Positions 1 to 5,813 of a stretch of DNA of 10,892 bases are shown piece by piece. The stretch lies in assembly GCA_009787035.1 (NCBI GenBank), contig WRGV01000024.1, forward strand, positions 1 through 10,892, read 5' to 3'. Origin of the DNA: Propionibacteriaceae bacterium (lineage in GTDB: Bacteria > Actinomycetota > Actinomycetes > Propionibacteriales > Propionibacteriaceae). How positions within the stretch are numbered: the stretch's first letter is position 1; each line of letters begins with the position of its first letter. The notes under the pieces were generated by a model, which made no database searches, was not told the origin of the DNA, and worked only from the letters and a program-made list of their open reading frames with translations. A program made the translations under genes and the position numbers.

Positions 1-1112
1 CGGGTGATGTCGATGGACGAGTCGAGGTCGTACACCCCGGGCGTGAGCAGCAGGTTGAGGCCCGCCGCCAGCGCCGCGTTGATCGTGGCGGGCGTATCGG
101 CCGGTGTCGCCAGATAGAACTGCGACAACGGGATGGACGTGCCGGGCGTATGGCCGTTCGCCCAGCTGACGCCGGACGAGTCCTTGGCCAGCGACGGGAC
201 GAACACCGCGTACTGGCCCTGGTCGTCCAGGTACAGGTACGGCTTCTCCTTGCTGATCGGCGTCGTCGGCAGCGTGGTGAACACGCCGCCATTGCCGAAG
301 TTGGTCGCCGGAGCGTTGGTGACACCGGAGAAGACCTGATTCCAGACGCCATTCAGACCGTTGTTGACCGGCAGGACGCTGTTGCGCATGTAGTACTGCT
401 GCTGCGAGCCCATGACCATGCTGCCGTTGAACACCGAATCGGCGATGTAACCACCGGATGCGTAGTTGTTGTGATCGCAGTACGGCATGAACGTGCTGGG
501 GCCCTCGACGTCGACGCGGCGCATCGGGGCGGCCTGCGACGCCGCCCACGCCTCGGTGTTCGAGAATGCGCAGTCGGACGCCGTGCCCTTGACGGTCGAT
601 CCGGCTGGATAGATGGTCAGGTTGGACACCGAGCGCCAGAAGACGGTCAGCGAGCCGGTGCCGTTGGGATTGAAGGCGCTGACCTGGCCGTGGATCACGA
701 CGTCGGACGGATCCTGGCCCAGGCCCGCAACCTCGGTGTAATAGCCGACCTGGATGACGAGCGGATCTGAGGCCGTGCCGTACGTGCCAGGCTCGAACAA
801 CAAGGCATAACGTTGCGTGCCCATCTCGTTGCTCTTCTGCTGGTTCCAGATGTCGTCGACCTGGGCCTTGATATCGGCGGTGGCCATGTCGGGGGTGAAG
901 ACAATGACGTTGGTGCCGAATGCGGGATTGCTGGCATCGGCGCCGACCGGGTCGGCCGCGTGGGCGACATCGGCGGGTAGCGCAAGCGAGATGGCGAACC
1001 CCGCCGCCAGCGCGGCGATCGCGAGACGCGCCACCTTCGACCGGCGGGAACGATGCGGAGCCGGGCGACTGAAGGTGTATCCGGTCTTTTTTATGATGGA
1101 GGCCAAATGCAT
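1..1112 (-). CDS. Secreted beta-helix protein of the 'adenylyl cyclase'-labelled actinobacterial family (3' end cut by window edge)
   Basis: Conceptual translation of the minus strand gives 370 residues without a stop, running off the left edge. Residues 1-52 look like an export signal: basic stretch with RSRRSK (21-26), hydrophobic run (28-46), likely cleavage at AHA|A (52/53). The arginine pair could suit Tat, but the full motif is absent, so Sec or Tat is open. The mature part carries GTQRYALLFEPGTYG (98-112), FWRSVSNL (158-165), SQAAPMRRV (192-200) and GSQQQYYMRNS (235-245). From memory these match a family of secreted actinobacterial proteins annotated 'adenylyl cyclase' or 'coagulation factor 5/8 type'. 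Alternating Gly/Asn-rich turns suggest a right-handed parallel beta-helix, hence polysaccharide binding or cleavage; that is inference. I see no cyclase motif. Start chosen because AAGGAG sits just upstream. An in-frame ATG at 1139 would add nine residues but has no ribosome binding site. Confidence 0.82.
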   Translation of the reverse strand, partial: MHLASIIKKTGYTFSRPAPHRSRRSKVARLAIAALAAGFAISLALPADVAHAADPVGADASNPAFGTNVIVFTPDMATADIKAQVDDIWNQQKSNEMGTQRYALLFEPGTYGTASDPLVIQVGYYTEVAGLGQDPSDVVIHGQVSAFNPNGTGSLTVFWRSVSNLTIYPAGSTVKGTASDCAFSNTEAWAASQAAPMRRVDVEGPSTFMPYCDHNNYASGGYIADSVFNGSMVMGSQQQYYMRNSVLPVNNGLNGVWNQVFSGVTNAPATNFGNGGVFTTLPTTPISKEKPYLYLDDQGQYAVFVPSLAKDSSGVSWANGHTPGTSIPLSQFYLATPADTPATINAALAAGLNLLLTPGVYDLDSSIDIT

Positions 1113-1139
1113 CGGTGATTCTCCTTCGACTTGATGCAT
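1107..1139 (-). promoter_or_regulatory. Start-codon hairpin and RBS of the beta-helix gene
   Basis: A 7-bp inverted repeat, ATGCATC at 1107-1113 and GATGCAT at 1133-1139, flanks the Shine-Dalgarno AAGGAG (about 1122-1127). In the minus-strand mRNA the 3' arm contains the start codon (1112-1110) and the SD lies in the loop. Such a hairpin could modulate initiation. Whether the 5' arm is transcribed depends on the start site: an AT-rich TTTATAT immediately upstream might be the -10, with no convincing -35. Confidence 0.4.
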
Positions 1140-1316
1140 ATAAATTGCACGCACGCCAGGCAGAGAATCCCGGAAAAATAACTGTCGCCCCCGTCTGGCT
1201 AAAGCAGACATCGCAGCAAACTGGGAGGCCAACCGCAATGTTCAGCTCTGGTGCCCAGCGTAAGGGACGGCCGCCACCCCGTCAATGGAAATCCGCAAAT
1301 TCGCCAGGGATCTACT

Positions 1317-1499
1317 ATGCGAATTCCCCTGCCGCGCAGCCAGTTTCACTCACAGCGTAACGCGGCATCCGTCCATGCACACGCCGCAACAGCCATCTAC
1401 GCCGACGACACTGAAACGCACCAGCTGGCCGAGCTCGCCCCCGAAGGAGGCAACCCGGCATGCGGGGACGGGACGATTCGTCCGGAGCGGTCTGGCTGA
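1317..1499 (+). CDS. Small hypothetical ORF, 60 residues (weak)
   Basis: ATG at 1317 follows AGGGA (1306-1310) with six-base spacing. The predicted 60-residue product has no membrane segment. Codons for TAIYADDTETHQLAELA (about 25-41) are G/C-ended like real coding sequence here; the rest is less convincing. It contains LAPEGG followed by NPACGDGTIRPERSG, superficially like a double-glycine leader and core, but the GAA GGA GGC codons coincide with the strong ribosome binding site of the next ORF, so the motif may be a by-product. It overlaps the next ORF by 40 bases in another frame. I do not recognise the protein. It may be spurious or a remnant. Confidence 0.22.
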   Translation: MRIPLPRSQFHSQRNAASVHAHAATAIYADDTETHQLAELAPEGGNPACGDGTIRPERSG

Positions 1500-1603
1500 A
1501 AGTCCTGCTGGCGCACACCGATCAACTGCTGCCCGCTGACCGCATCCACCCCGACGTCCTCGTCGCACCCCGAGCCAAGACCCAACCCCGCGGCCTCAGA
1601 TAA
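1460..1603 (+). CDS. Small hypothetical ORF, 47 residues, strong RBS
   Basis: The ATG at 1460 is preceded by GAAGGAGG (1443-1450) with nine-base spacing, one of the best Shine-Dalgarno sequences in the window. The frame runs 47 codons to TAA at 1601-1603, with mostly G/C third positions. The product is charged (MRGRDDSS start, AKTQPRGLR end) around a mildly hydrophobic middle, AVWLKVLLAHTDQLLPADR (10-28), that could be one amphipathic helix. No signal peptide, no cysteine, no known motif. It could be a real small protein, a leader, or the surviving start of a decayed gene. Nothing downstream extends it in frame. Confidence 0.38.
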   Translation: MRGRDDSSGAVWLKVLLAHTDQLLPADRIHPDVLVAPRAKTQPRGLR

Positions 1604-1875
1604 GAAATCCTTGAACCTTGCGGCCGTGACACGCACATATGCGGCTGCACCTACTCAGGTACCCACGAGTGCCCACTGCTGCTTGACATGGCCGACAGCG
1701 CCAACCACCATGGATGAGCCGGTGCGTCGTAGCCGAAGCACCGGAGCCGAAACAACCAACGGCAGTCATGGAGAGGCAAAGCTGGCCGCTCATGATGCCC
1801 TGACACCCCATATCCATTTCGACACATCTTCACGCACCACCACCCATCCACACGTCTGTTGCGAAGGAGTCCGTC

Positions 1876-1989
1876 ATGTCCATCATCAGACCCCTCCGCT
1901 CCACGCGCCGCGCACACCTGCGCCTGATCGCATGCGGCGATCGGCGACCAACGTCGTCGCGCGTGCCATCGAAGACGGTGTGCAGATGA
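1876..1989 (+). CDS. Leader-like 37-residue ORF, first of an ATGA-coupled group
   Basis: ATG at 1876 has a strong Shine-Dalgarno, GAAGGAG (1863-1869), with six-base spacing; it is the only well-placed ribosome entry site for the small-gene group. The product starts MSIIRPLRSTRRAHLRLIA and is very basic, with no hydrophobic core adequate for a signal peptide. Its TGA (1987-1989) overlaps the ATG (1986-1988) of the next ORF, so translation of the peptide downstream could depend on reading through this leader. From about 1944 the coding-looking frame is instead that of the downstream peptide. A -1 frameshift between about 1932 and 1945 would fuse the two into one protein of roughly 107 residues. 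Leader, fused gene or sequencing error cannot be separated here. Confidence 0.33.
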   Translation: MSIIRPLRSTRRAHLRLIACGDRRPTSSRVPSKTVCR

Positions 1990-2195
1990 GCTACATCGTC
2001 AATGAGGGTGGGGCCTTGTCGACGGCATTCGCCGCCGTCCTCCGCGGCAATGGGAAAGCGCCCATCAGCCTGTCGACCGCCACGAACCGTGCCGGCGCGT
2101 TGGGCACGGCCCTCTCATGGATCCCAGAGGCGGTCGGCATGGGGGCACGTTATGCCACTTTCTATTACAAGATCAAGGGGACGACGGTGCCATGA
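1986..2195 (+). CDS. 69-residue hypothetical peptide, possibly bacteriocin-like
   Basis: Codons are strongly G/C-ended and the frame ends in an ATGA overlap with the next gene. The peptide starts MSYIVNEGG. The remaining 60 residues are cationic, rich in Gly, Ala and Thr, with a hydrophobic stretch AGALGTALSWIPEAVGMG (about 37-54) and an aromatic, basic tail ARYATFYYKIKG. I do not recognise a family. If translation starts at the in-frame ATG at 1932 the product is 88 residues, with a 27-residue segment before Gly-Gly resembling a class II bacteriocin leader; however, 1932 has no ribosome binding site and the usual leader hydrophobic spacing is not met. The start at 1986 was chosen for its overlap with the upstream stop. 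A role as a small membrane-active or secreted peptide is inference only. Confidence 0.62.
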   Translation: MSYIVNEGGALSTAFAAVLRGNGKAPISLSTATNRAGALGTALSWIPEAVGMGARYATFYYKIKGTTVP

Positions 2196-2533
2196 TCAGC
2201 TCAATCCTCGGCGGTTTGCTGGCCGGCATCATCATCGCGGTGTGCCTGCTGCTTTACTTGCAGGCGTTGCGTTTCCGAACAACCAAGCGATCGCTGGCCA
2301 TTCTCATCCTCGGGCTAGTGGCGATCTTGTGCGCCCCAGTGGTGGTCGAGACCAGCAAGGGCGACGTCGCGCCGACCGGGGTGGCACTGCGTGAGGACAA
2401 CGTTCAATTCTGGACAATGGTGATCTCCACCTTCGCCGCGGGCGGCATCCTGTGGGTGCGCGGCTTCGCACGATGGATACAACGCTGGTTGACCGGCCCG
2501 ACATCCAAGTCCAAGGCCACCGGCGCCTCCTGA
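2192..2533 (+). CDS. Small membrane protein with three predicted helices, unknown function
   Basis: A 113-residue product with clear coding bias. Hydrophobic segments lie at about 4-24 (ILGGLLAGIIIAVCLLLYLQ), 34-54 and 71-91. A basic loop, RFRTTKR (27-33), separates the first two, and the tail after 92 is basic and polar (RWIQRWL, then SKSKATGAS). The polar loop at 54-70 would be on the opposite side from the basic ones by the positive-inside rule. The start at 2192 overlaps the preceding stop (ATGA), with AAGGGG at 2175-2180 as a distant RBS, so it is probably translationally coupled to the 69-residue peptide. A partner or immunity-type protein for that peptide fits the layout, but no family match is apparent. 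An upstream in-frame ATG at 2117 would run inside the peptide gene and is unlikely. Confidence 0.82.
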   Translation: MISSILGGLLAGIIIAVCLLLYLQALRFRTTKRSLAILILGLVAILCAPVVVETSKGDVAPTGVALREDNVQFWTMVISTFAAGGILWVRGFARWIQRWLTGPTSKSKATGAS

Positions 2534-2541
2534 CAATGGGC

Positions 2542-2563
2542 CCCAGACACCGAAGCGTCTGGG
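2542..2563 (+). terminator. Weak hairpin after the small-gene operon
   Basis: CCCAGAC (2542-2548) pairs with GTCTGGG (2557-2563) over an 8-base loop, nine bases after the stop of the membrane protein gene. No T-run follows, so termination would have to be U-tract independent. Its position is what favours it. Confidence 0.4.
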
Positions 2564-2628
2564 TGCAGCGAGCTTGCGCCGTGGCTTGCACCTGAGCTGA
2601 CGGGCGATTGTCACGGAGTGTGCATCTG

Positions 2629-2655
2629 GCCCCAGCCCTCGCCGAGGGCTGGGGC
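2629..2655 (-). terminator. Strong hairpin terminator of pgi, possibly bidirectional
   Basis: A perfect 12-bp stem, GCCCCAGCCCTC and GAGGGCTGGGGC, closes a three-base loop. It begins seven bases beyond the pgi stop codon. There is no T-tract on either side, as is common in high-GC actinobacteria. Lying between convergent transcripts, it may stop both. Confidence 0.72.
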
Positions 2656-2661
2656 ACAGCG

Positions 2662-4341
2662 CTAGTTACGCCAGGTCTGGTAGCAGCCGATCAGCGCCTG
2701 CGTCGAAGCGTCTTGGCTTGCCAGGGCCGTGGAGTCTCCCGACAGGGCCGGGGCGATCTGCAACGCGAGCTTCTTGCCAAGCTCGACGCCCCACTGGTCG
2801 AAGCTATCCACACCCCAGACCACGCCCTGCGTGAACGTGATGTGCTCGTACAGCGCGATCAGCTGCCCGACGACCGACGGCGTCAGCTGGGGCGCCAGGA
2901 TCGACGTCGTCGGGCGGTTGCCCGGGAACACGCGCGCGGGCACGATCGCCTCCGGCGTGCCCTCGGCGCGCACCTCGTCCTCGGTCTTGCCGAAGGCCAG
3001 CGCGGCCGTCTGGGCGAAGAAGTTGGACAGGAACAGCGCATGGACGTCCGTGCCGTCCACGTCCGTCAGCGCGTGCGCCGGGCGGGCCGTCGCGATGAAG
3101 TCGGCCGGGATCAGCCGCGTGCCCTGGTGGATCAGCTGGTAGAACGCGTGCTGCCCGTTGGTGCCCGGCTCGCCCCAGAAGATCTCGCCCGTGCCGCAGG
3201 TGATGGGCGTGCCGTCCCAGCGGACGCGCTTGCCGTTCGACTCCATGGTCAGCTGCTGCAGATACGCCGGGAAGCGGTGCAGGTACTGCGCGTACGGCAG
3301 CACCGCGTGGGCGCCCGCGCCCAGGAAGTCGTCGTACCAGACGTTGAGCAGGCCCATCAGCGCCGGGACGTTCTGACGCGTCGGGGTGTGGCGGAAGTGC
3401 TCGTCCATCGCGTGCATGCCGGCCAGGAACTCGCGCCAGCGCGCCGGGCCGATCGCCAGCAGCACCGACAGGCCGATGGACGAGTCGACGCTGTAGCGCC
3501 CGCCGACCCAGTCCCAGAACCCGAACGCGTTGGCCGGATCGATGCCGAAATCGGCCACCAGCTTCAGGTTGGTCGAGACTGCGACGAAGTGCTTGGCGAT
3601 CGCGTCGCGGGCCGCGGCGTCGTCCCCGGCCGGGATCGCGCCCGCACCGACCAGGCCGTCCAGCAGCCAGGCCCGGCACAGCCGCGCGTTGGTCATGGTC
3701 TCCAGCGTGGTGAACGTCTTGGACGCCACGATGAACAGCGTGGTCGTCGGGTCGAGGTCGTGCGTCTTCTCGTACGCGTCGCTCGGATCGATGTTGCTGA
3801 TGAACCGGCACGAGATGCCCGCGTCATGGTAGGGCGTCAGCGCCTCGTACACCATGACCGGCCCCAGGTCGGAGCCGCCGATGCCGATGTTCACCACCGT
3901 CTGGATGCGCTTGCCGGTGACGCCCGTCCACTGCCCCGAACGGACGCGGTCGGCGAACGCGCACGCCCGGTCGAGCACCTCGTGCACGGCCGGGACGACG
4001 TCGGTGCCGTCCACGACCAGGGACGCGTCGGCCGGCAGGCGCAGCGCGGTGTGCAGCACGGCGCGGTCTTCGGTGGTGTTGATGTGCTGCCCGGTGAACA
4101 TCGCCTCGCGGTGCCCCGCCAGGTCGACATCGTCGGCCAGCGCCACCAGCGCGTCCAGAATCTCGGGCGTCACCAGGTTCTTGGACAGATCCACATGCAG
4201 GTCACCGGCCGTGCGCGTGAACGCGGCCGCACGCCCCGGATCGGCGGCGAACCACCCCCGCAGATCGGGCGCGAACGAGTCGCGCAGCTGGGACAGGCGG
4301 GCCCACGCGGGCGTGGCAGTGGCATCGATCGGAGTACGCAT
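2662..4341 (-). CDS. pgi: Glucose-6-phosphate isomerase
   Basis: Interconverts glucose 6-phosphate and fructose 6-phosphate in the cytoplasm. The 559-residue product has full family length. Visible motifs: the SIS phosphosugar fold with [10 protein letters not shown] (151-160), [12 protein letters not shown] (207-218), PGI signature 1 [13 protein letters not shown] (278-290), MESNGKR with catalytic Glu367, [15 protein letters not shown] with His398 (393-407), and signature 2 [11 protein letters not shown] (514-524) with the active-site Lys523. Arg282 of GGR is also present. All key residues known from the family are intact. No good Shine-Dalgarno precedes the ATG; instead TAGGCT ends seven bases before it, consistent with leaderless transcription. 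The next gene upstream (M23 peptidase) is codirectional but has its own terminator, so pgi is probably a single transcription unit, with operator-like palindromes upstream. Confidence 0.98.
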   Translation of the reverse strand: MRTPIDATATPAWARLSQLRDSFAPDLRGWFAADPGRAAAFTRTAGDLHVDLSKNLVTPEILDALVALADDVDLAGHREAMFTGQHINTTEDRAVLHTALRLPADASLVVDGTDVVPAVHEVLDRACAFADRVRSGQWTGVTGKRIQTVVNIGIGGSDLGPVMVYEALTPYHDAGISCRFISNIDPSDAYEKTHDLDPTTTLFIVASKTFTTLETMTNARLCRAWLLDGLVGAGAIPAGDDAAARDAIAKHFVAVSTNLKLVADFGIDPANAFGFWDWVGGRYSVDSSIGLSVLLAIGPARWREFLAGMHAMDEHFRHTPTRQNVPALMGLLNVWYDDFLGAGAHAVLPYAQYLHRFPAYLQQLTMESNGKRVRWDGTPITCGTGEIFWGEPGTNGQHAFYQLIHQGTRLIPADFIATARPAHALTDVDGTDVHALFLSNFFAQTAALAFGKTEDEVRAEGTPEAIVPARVFPGNRPTTSILAPQLTPSVVGQLIALYEHITFTQGVVWGVDSFDQWGVELGKKLALQIAPALSGDSTALASQDASTQALIGCYQTWRN

Positions 4342-4353
4342 GTGTCCAGCCTA
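4342..4353 (-). promoter_or_regulatory. Putative leaderless -10 element for pgi
   Basis: On the minus strand TAGGCT (4353-4348) fits the TANNNT actinobacterial -10 pattern and is followed by GGACAC and then ATG. The A of ATG would be the transcription start. No convincing -35 is seen, which is usual for this promoter class. Confidence 0.5.
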
Positions 4354-4398
4354 GTCGGGCAGAGCACGACAGCCGGGTCATCCCACGAAGTCGGCGCC

Positions 4399-4412
4399 CG
4401 GGAGCGCTCCCG
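4399..4412. promoter_or_regulatory. LacI-family (CebR/CelR-like) operator upstream of pgi
   Basis: CGGGAGCGCTCCCG is a perfect 14-bp palindrome. Its central 12 bases are identical to the published CebR/CelR operator TGGGAGCGCTCCCA of Streptomyces and Thermobifida, a LacI-family site with the typical central CG. It lies 58-71 bases upstream of the pgi start codon, so it could act as an upstream repressor or activator site. Which regulator binds is unknown; none is encoded in the window. Confidence 0.6.
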
Positions 4413-4429
4413 CGACGAACGTTCTTCGC
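4412..4429. promoter_or_regulatory. Second operator-like palindrome abutting the first
   Basis: GCGACGAACGTTCTTCGC is an 18-bp inverted repeat with a single mismatched pair, with AACGTT at the centre, another common LacI-family core. Its centre is 15 bp from that of the adjoining palindrome. The two may bind related dimers side by side, or one may be fortuitous. Confidence 0.38.
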
Positions 4430-4484
4430 AGCCTCCGCACACCCGCCTGCCGAACAGCAGACGCCACCCGTGAAGAGAAAGGTA

Positions 4485-4545
4485 TTGCGCGGCCCCGAGG
4501 ATGCACCTCCTAGACGGGGTAGGACGCATCCCCGAGGCCGCGCAA
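4485..4545 (-). terminator. Long hairpin terminator of the M23 peptidase gene
   Basis: Arms 4485-4504 and 4526-4545 form a 20-position stem, with a further 5-bp hairpin (TCCTA/TAGGA) inside the loop. Two positions are C-A and A-C mismatches if read on the plus strand but G-U wobbles in minus-strand RNA, showing that the minus transcript is the one under selection. After the stem the minus strand continues TACCTTTCTCTTCACG, a degenerate U-rich tract. It starts 43 bases past the peptidase stop codon. Confidence 0.82.
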
Positions 4546-4588
4546 GCTTGAGCGGCCTCATCAGGGGGTGGCGTGGGGGTGGCGAATA

Positions 4589-5677
4589 CTACTTGACAAG
4601 GTTGAGCGGCTGGAAGACCGCTCCGTCGTGTGCAGCCAGGAAGTGCACGTGACATCCGGTGGCGGCGCCGGTGTGCCCGACGTAGCCGATGACCTGGCCC
4701 TGCGCGACCTGCTGGCCGACGCTGACGATGATCTGCATCTGGTGCCCGTAGCCGGTTTCAAGCCCGTTGCCGTGGGCGATCTCGGTGTAGTTGCCGAGGC
4801 TGCCGCCCCACCCGGCGGTGACGACGATGCCGGCAGCGGACGCGTGGATCGGCGTGCCGCAGGGCACGGCCAGGTCGATGCCGGAGTGCAGCTCGTGCAC
4901 CCCGGTGATGGGGTTGCTGCGGTAGCCGAACGGCGATGTCTCGACGCCGTTGACCGGCCAGATGAACTGGCCGTGCGTCACGTTCGGCTGGTAGTTCTGC
5001 GTCACCGAATTGCCGTCGGTGGTGTCGAACGAGGCGTACTTGCCGGCGGAGGCCTGGGCTGCGGCCTGCTGCTGGGCGACCTGGAGCTGTGCGGCCTGCT
5101 CGGCGGCGAGCTTGTCGGCAGCGGCCTTGGCGGCGGCGGCCTGGATGGCGGCCTGCTTGACGGCCGTGTCGGTCTGGACGGCGGCTTCGGCGGCGGGAGT
5201 GAGCGGCTCGACGCTGGCGGAACCGCCCACCATGGACACGAGACTGAGCGCCGACAGGTTGGCGGTCGTGGTGTCCGGAATGACGTCGTCGTCGGAGACG
5301 GTGCCAGAATCTTGCGATCCGGCGGAGACGACGGGCGGCGTGGTGGCGTTGGTCTCGTCGGCGGCGAAGCTGTAGCCGGAACCGGACAGGCCGGCCCCGA
5401 TCAGCACGATGGCGACGCCGAGCGGCGCGAAGATGGCGGCGAGCGGGTGCACATGGCGCTTGGGCTTGGCGGGGGCCGCATAGCGCGTCCGAACCACGGA
5501 GAAGGTGACGGGTGCGGCGATGGCCCTCATGGCGGGGCGCAGGGCGCGTGTGGGAGCGGGAGCCGGAACGGGATCTTCGGGAAGTCCACGGGTGGCAGCC
5601 CGGGCCAACCCCGGCGCCGGTGTGACAGGCGTGACCACTTCGGTCAGCTCTGCACGCATCGCGCGCTGTGCACTCAT
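4589..5677 (-). CDS. Membrane-anchored M23 (LytM-type) metallopeptidase
   Basis: Likely cleaves peptidoglycan cross-bridges or stem peptides outside the membrane, or regulates such cleavage. The 362 residues divide into a Pro/Ala/Arg-rich cytoplasmic tail (1-76), one membrane segment (about 78-98, signal-anchor), a Thr/Ser/Asp-rich linker, an Ala/Gln/Lys coiled-coil-like stretch (162-210), and a C-terminal LytM domain (about 235-360). Zinc ligands His264 and Asp268 (HSGID) and His345 (HVH) are present, with catalytic-type His312 (GYGHQ) and His343, so it should be active rather than degenerate. Cys273 and Cys342 may pair. The usual HLHFE is HVHFL here. The ATG has GAGGA seven bases upstream. 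Substrate bond and partners cannot be deduced; the neighbours give no division or sporulation context. Confidence 0.93.
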   Translation of the reverse strand: MSAQRAMRAELTEVVTPVTPAPGLARAATRGLPEDPVPAPAPTRALRPAMRAIAAPVTFSVVRTRYAAPAKPKRHVHPLAAIFAPLGVAIVLIGAGLSGSGYSFAADETNATTPPVVSAGSQDSGTVSDDDVIPDTTTANLSALSLVSMVGGSASVEPLTPAAEAAVQTDTAVKQAAIQAAAAKAAADKLAAEQAAQLQVAQQQAAAQASAGKYASFDTTDGNSVTQNYQPNVTHGQFIWPVNGVETSPFGYRSNPITGVHELHSGIDLAVPCGTPIHASAAGIVVTAGWGGSLGNYTEIAHGNGLETGYGHQMQIIVSVGQQVAQGQVIGYVGHTGAATGCHVHFLAAHDGAVFQPLNLVK

Positions 5678-5700
5678 CGACTAGTCCTCATCGGTCTCGG

Positions 5701-5724
5701 CTCGGACGGGGGGGCATGTCCGAG
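5701..5724 (-). promoter_or_regulatory. Hairpin in the 5' UTR of the M23 gene
   Basis: CTCGGAC (5701-5707) and GTCCGAG (5718-5724) form a perfect 7-bp stem. In the minus-strand mRNA the 10-base loop is ATG followed by seven C. It lies 23 bases before the start codon, just above the GAGGA ribosome site. The C-run could pair with purine-rich RNA. No known riboswitch class was recognised. Confidence 0.4.
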
Positions 5725-5741
5725 ATCCAGTGGGCAATTGT

Positions 5742-5761
5742 CTCAGCCTCGCAACTGAGGC
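5742..5761 (-). promoter_or_regulatory. Alternative hairpins in the 5' UTR of the M23 gene
   Basis: Two mutually exclusive 5-bp stems overlap here: CTCAG/CTGAG (5742-5746 with 5755-5759) and GCCTC/GAGGC (5746-5750 with 5757-5761). They lie near the 5' end of the predicted M23 transcript. This could be a switch, but the stems are short and may be chance. Confidence 0.25.
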
Positions 5762-5784
5762 ACTTGGTCACGTTTTCTCAGATA

Positions 5785-5813
5785 ATGCTAGCCCCGCAGC
5801 GTGGGCGAGTCAA
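5785..5813 (-). promoter_or_regulatory. Sigma70-type promoter of the M23 peptidase gene
   Basis: On the minus strand TTGACT (5813-5808), a 17-base spacer and TAGCAT (5790-5785) make the best housekeeping promoter seen in the window. The expected start near 5778 gives a 5' UTR of about 100 nt before the ATG at 5677. Confidence 0.75.

Larger units (their letters stand above)
1113..1875. other. AT-richer, gene-poor stretch with only weak small ORFs
   Basis: By hand count, 1141-1320 is about 57% GC, clearly lower than the large genes in the window. It separates the leftward beta-helix gene from the rightward small-gene operon. The only coding candidates I can defend are the two overlapping frames at 1317-1499 and 1460-1603. 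Between 1604 and 1875 I see no supported gene: frame 3 stays open from 1611, but its codons before about 1944 show no clear third-position bias and no ribosome binding site. No tRNA, no IS ends and no repeats of note were seen. Confidence 0.5.

Noticed and set aside
1317..1499. RiPP precursor with Gly-Gly cleavage in the 60-residue ORF
   Set aside because: The EGG codons are the Shine-Dalgarno of the next ORF and leader spacing does not fit; no modification enzyme is nearby.
1683..1711. TTGACA resembling a -35 box
   Set aside because: No acceptable -10 sequence 16-19 bases downstream.
1611..1985. Upstream extension of the 69-residue peptide frame back to 1611 or 1710
   Set aside because: The frame is open, but there is no ribosome binding site, codons lack third-position bias before about 1944, and the residues (His/Thr/Pro-rich) look non-coding.
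4412..4429. LexA/SOS box
   Set aside because: Actinobacterial LexA sites need GAAC and GTTC separated by four bases; here they are adjacent.
2608..4473. 621-codon open frame on the plus strand antisense to pgi
   Set aside because: Composition is Arg/Ala/Asp/Val-rich nonsense typical of the complement of a high-GC gene; the pgi frame has all catalytic motifs.
4548..4610. Direct repeat TTGAGCGGC (4548-4556 and 4602-4610)
   Set aside because: Nine bases only; one copy is inside the M23 coding sequence, so probably coincidence.
5678..5784. ydaO-type c-di-AMP riboswitch before the M23 gene
   Set aside because: Context is suggestive, but I could not find the conserved sequence blocks of that class; only short local hairpins are present.
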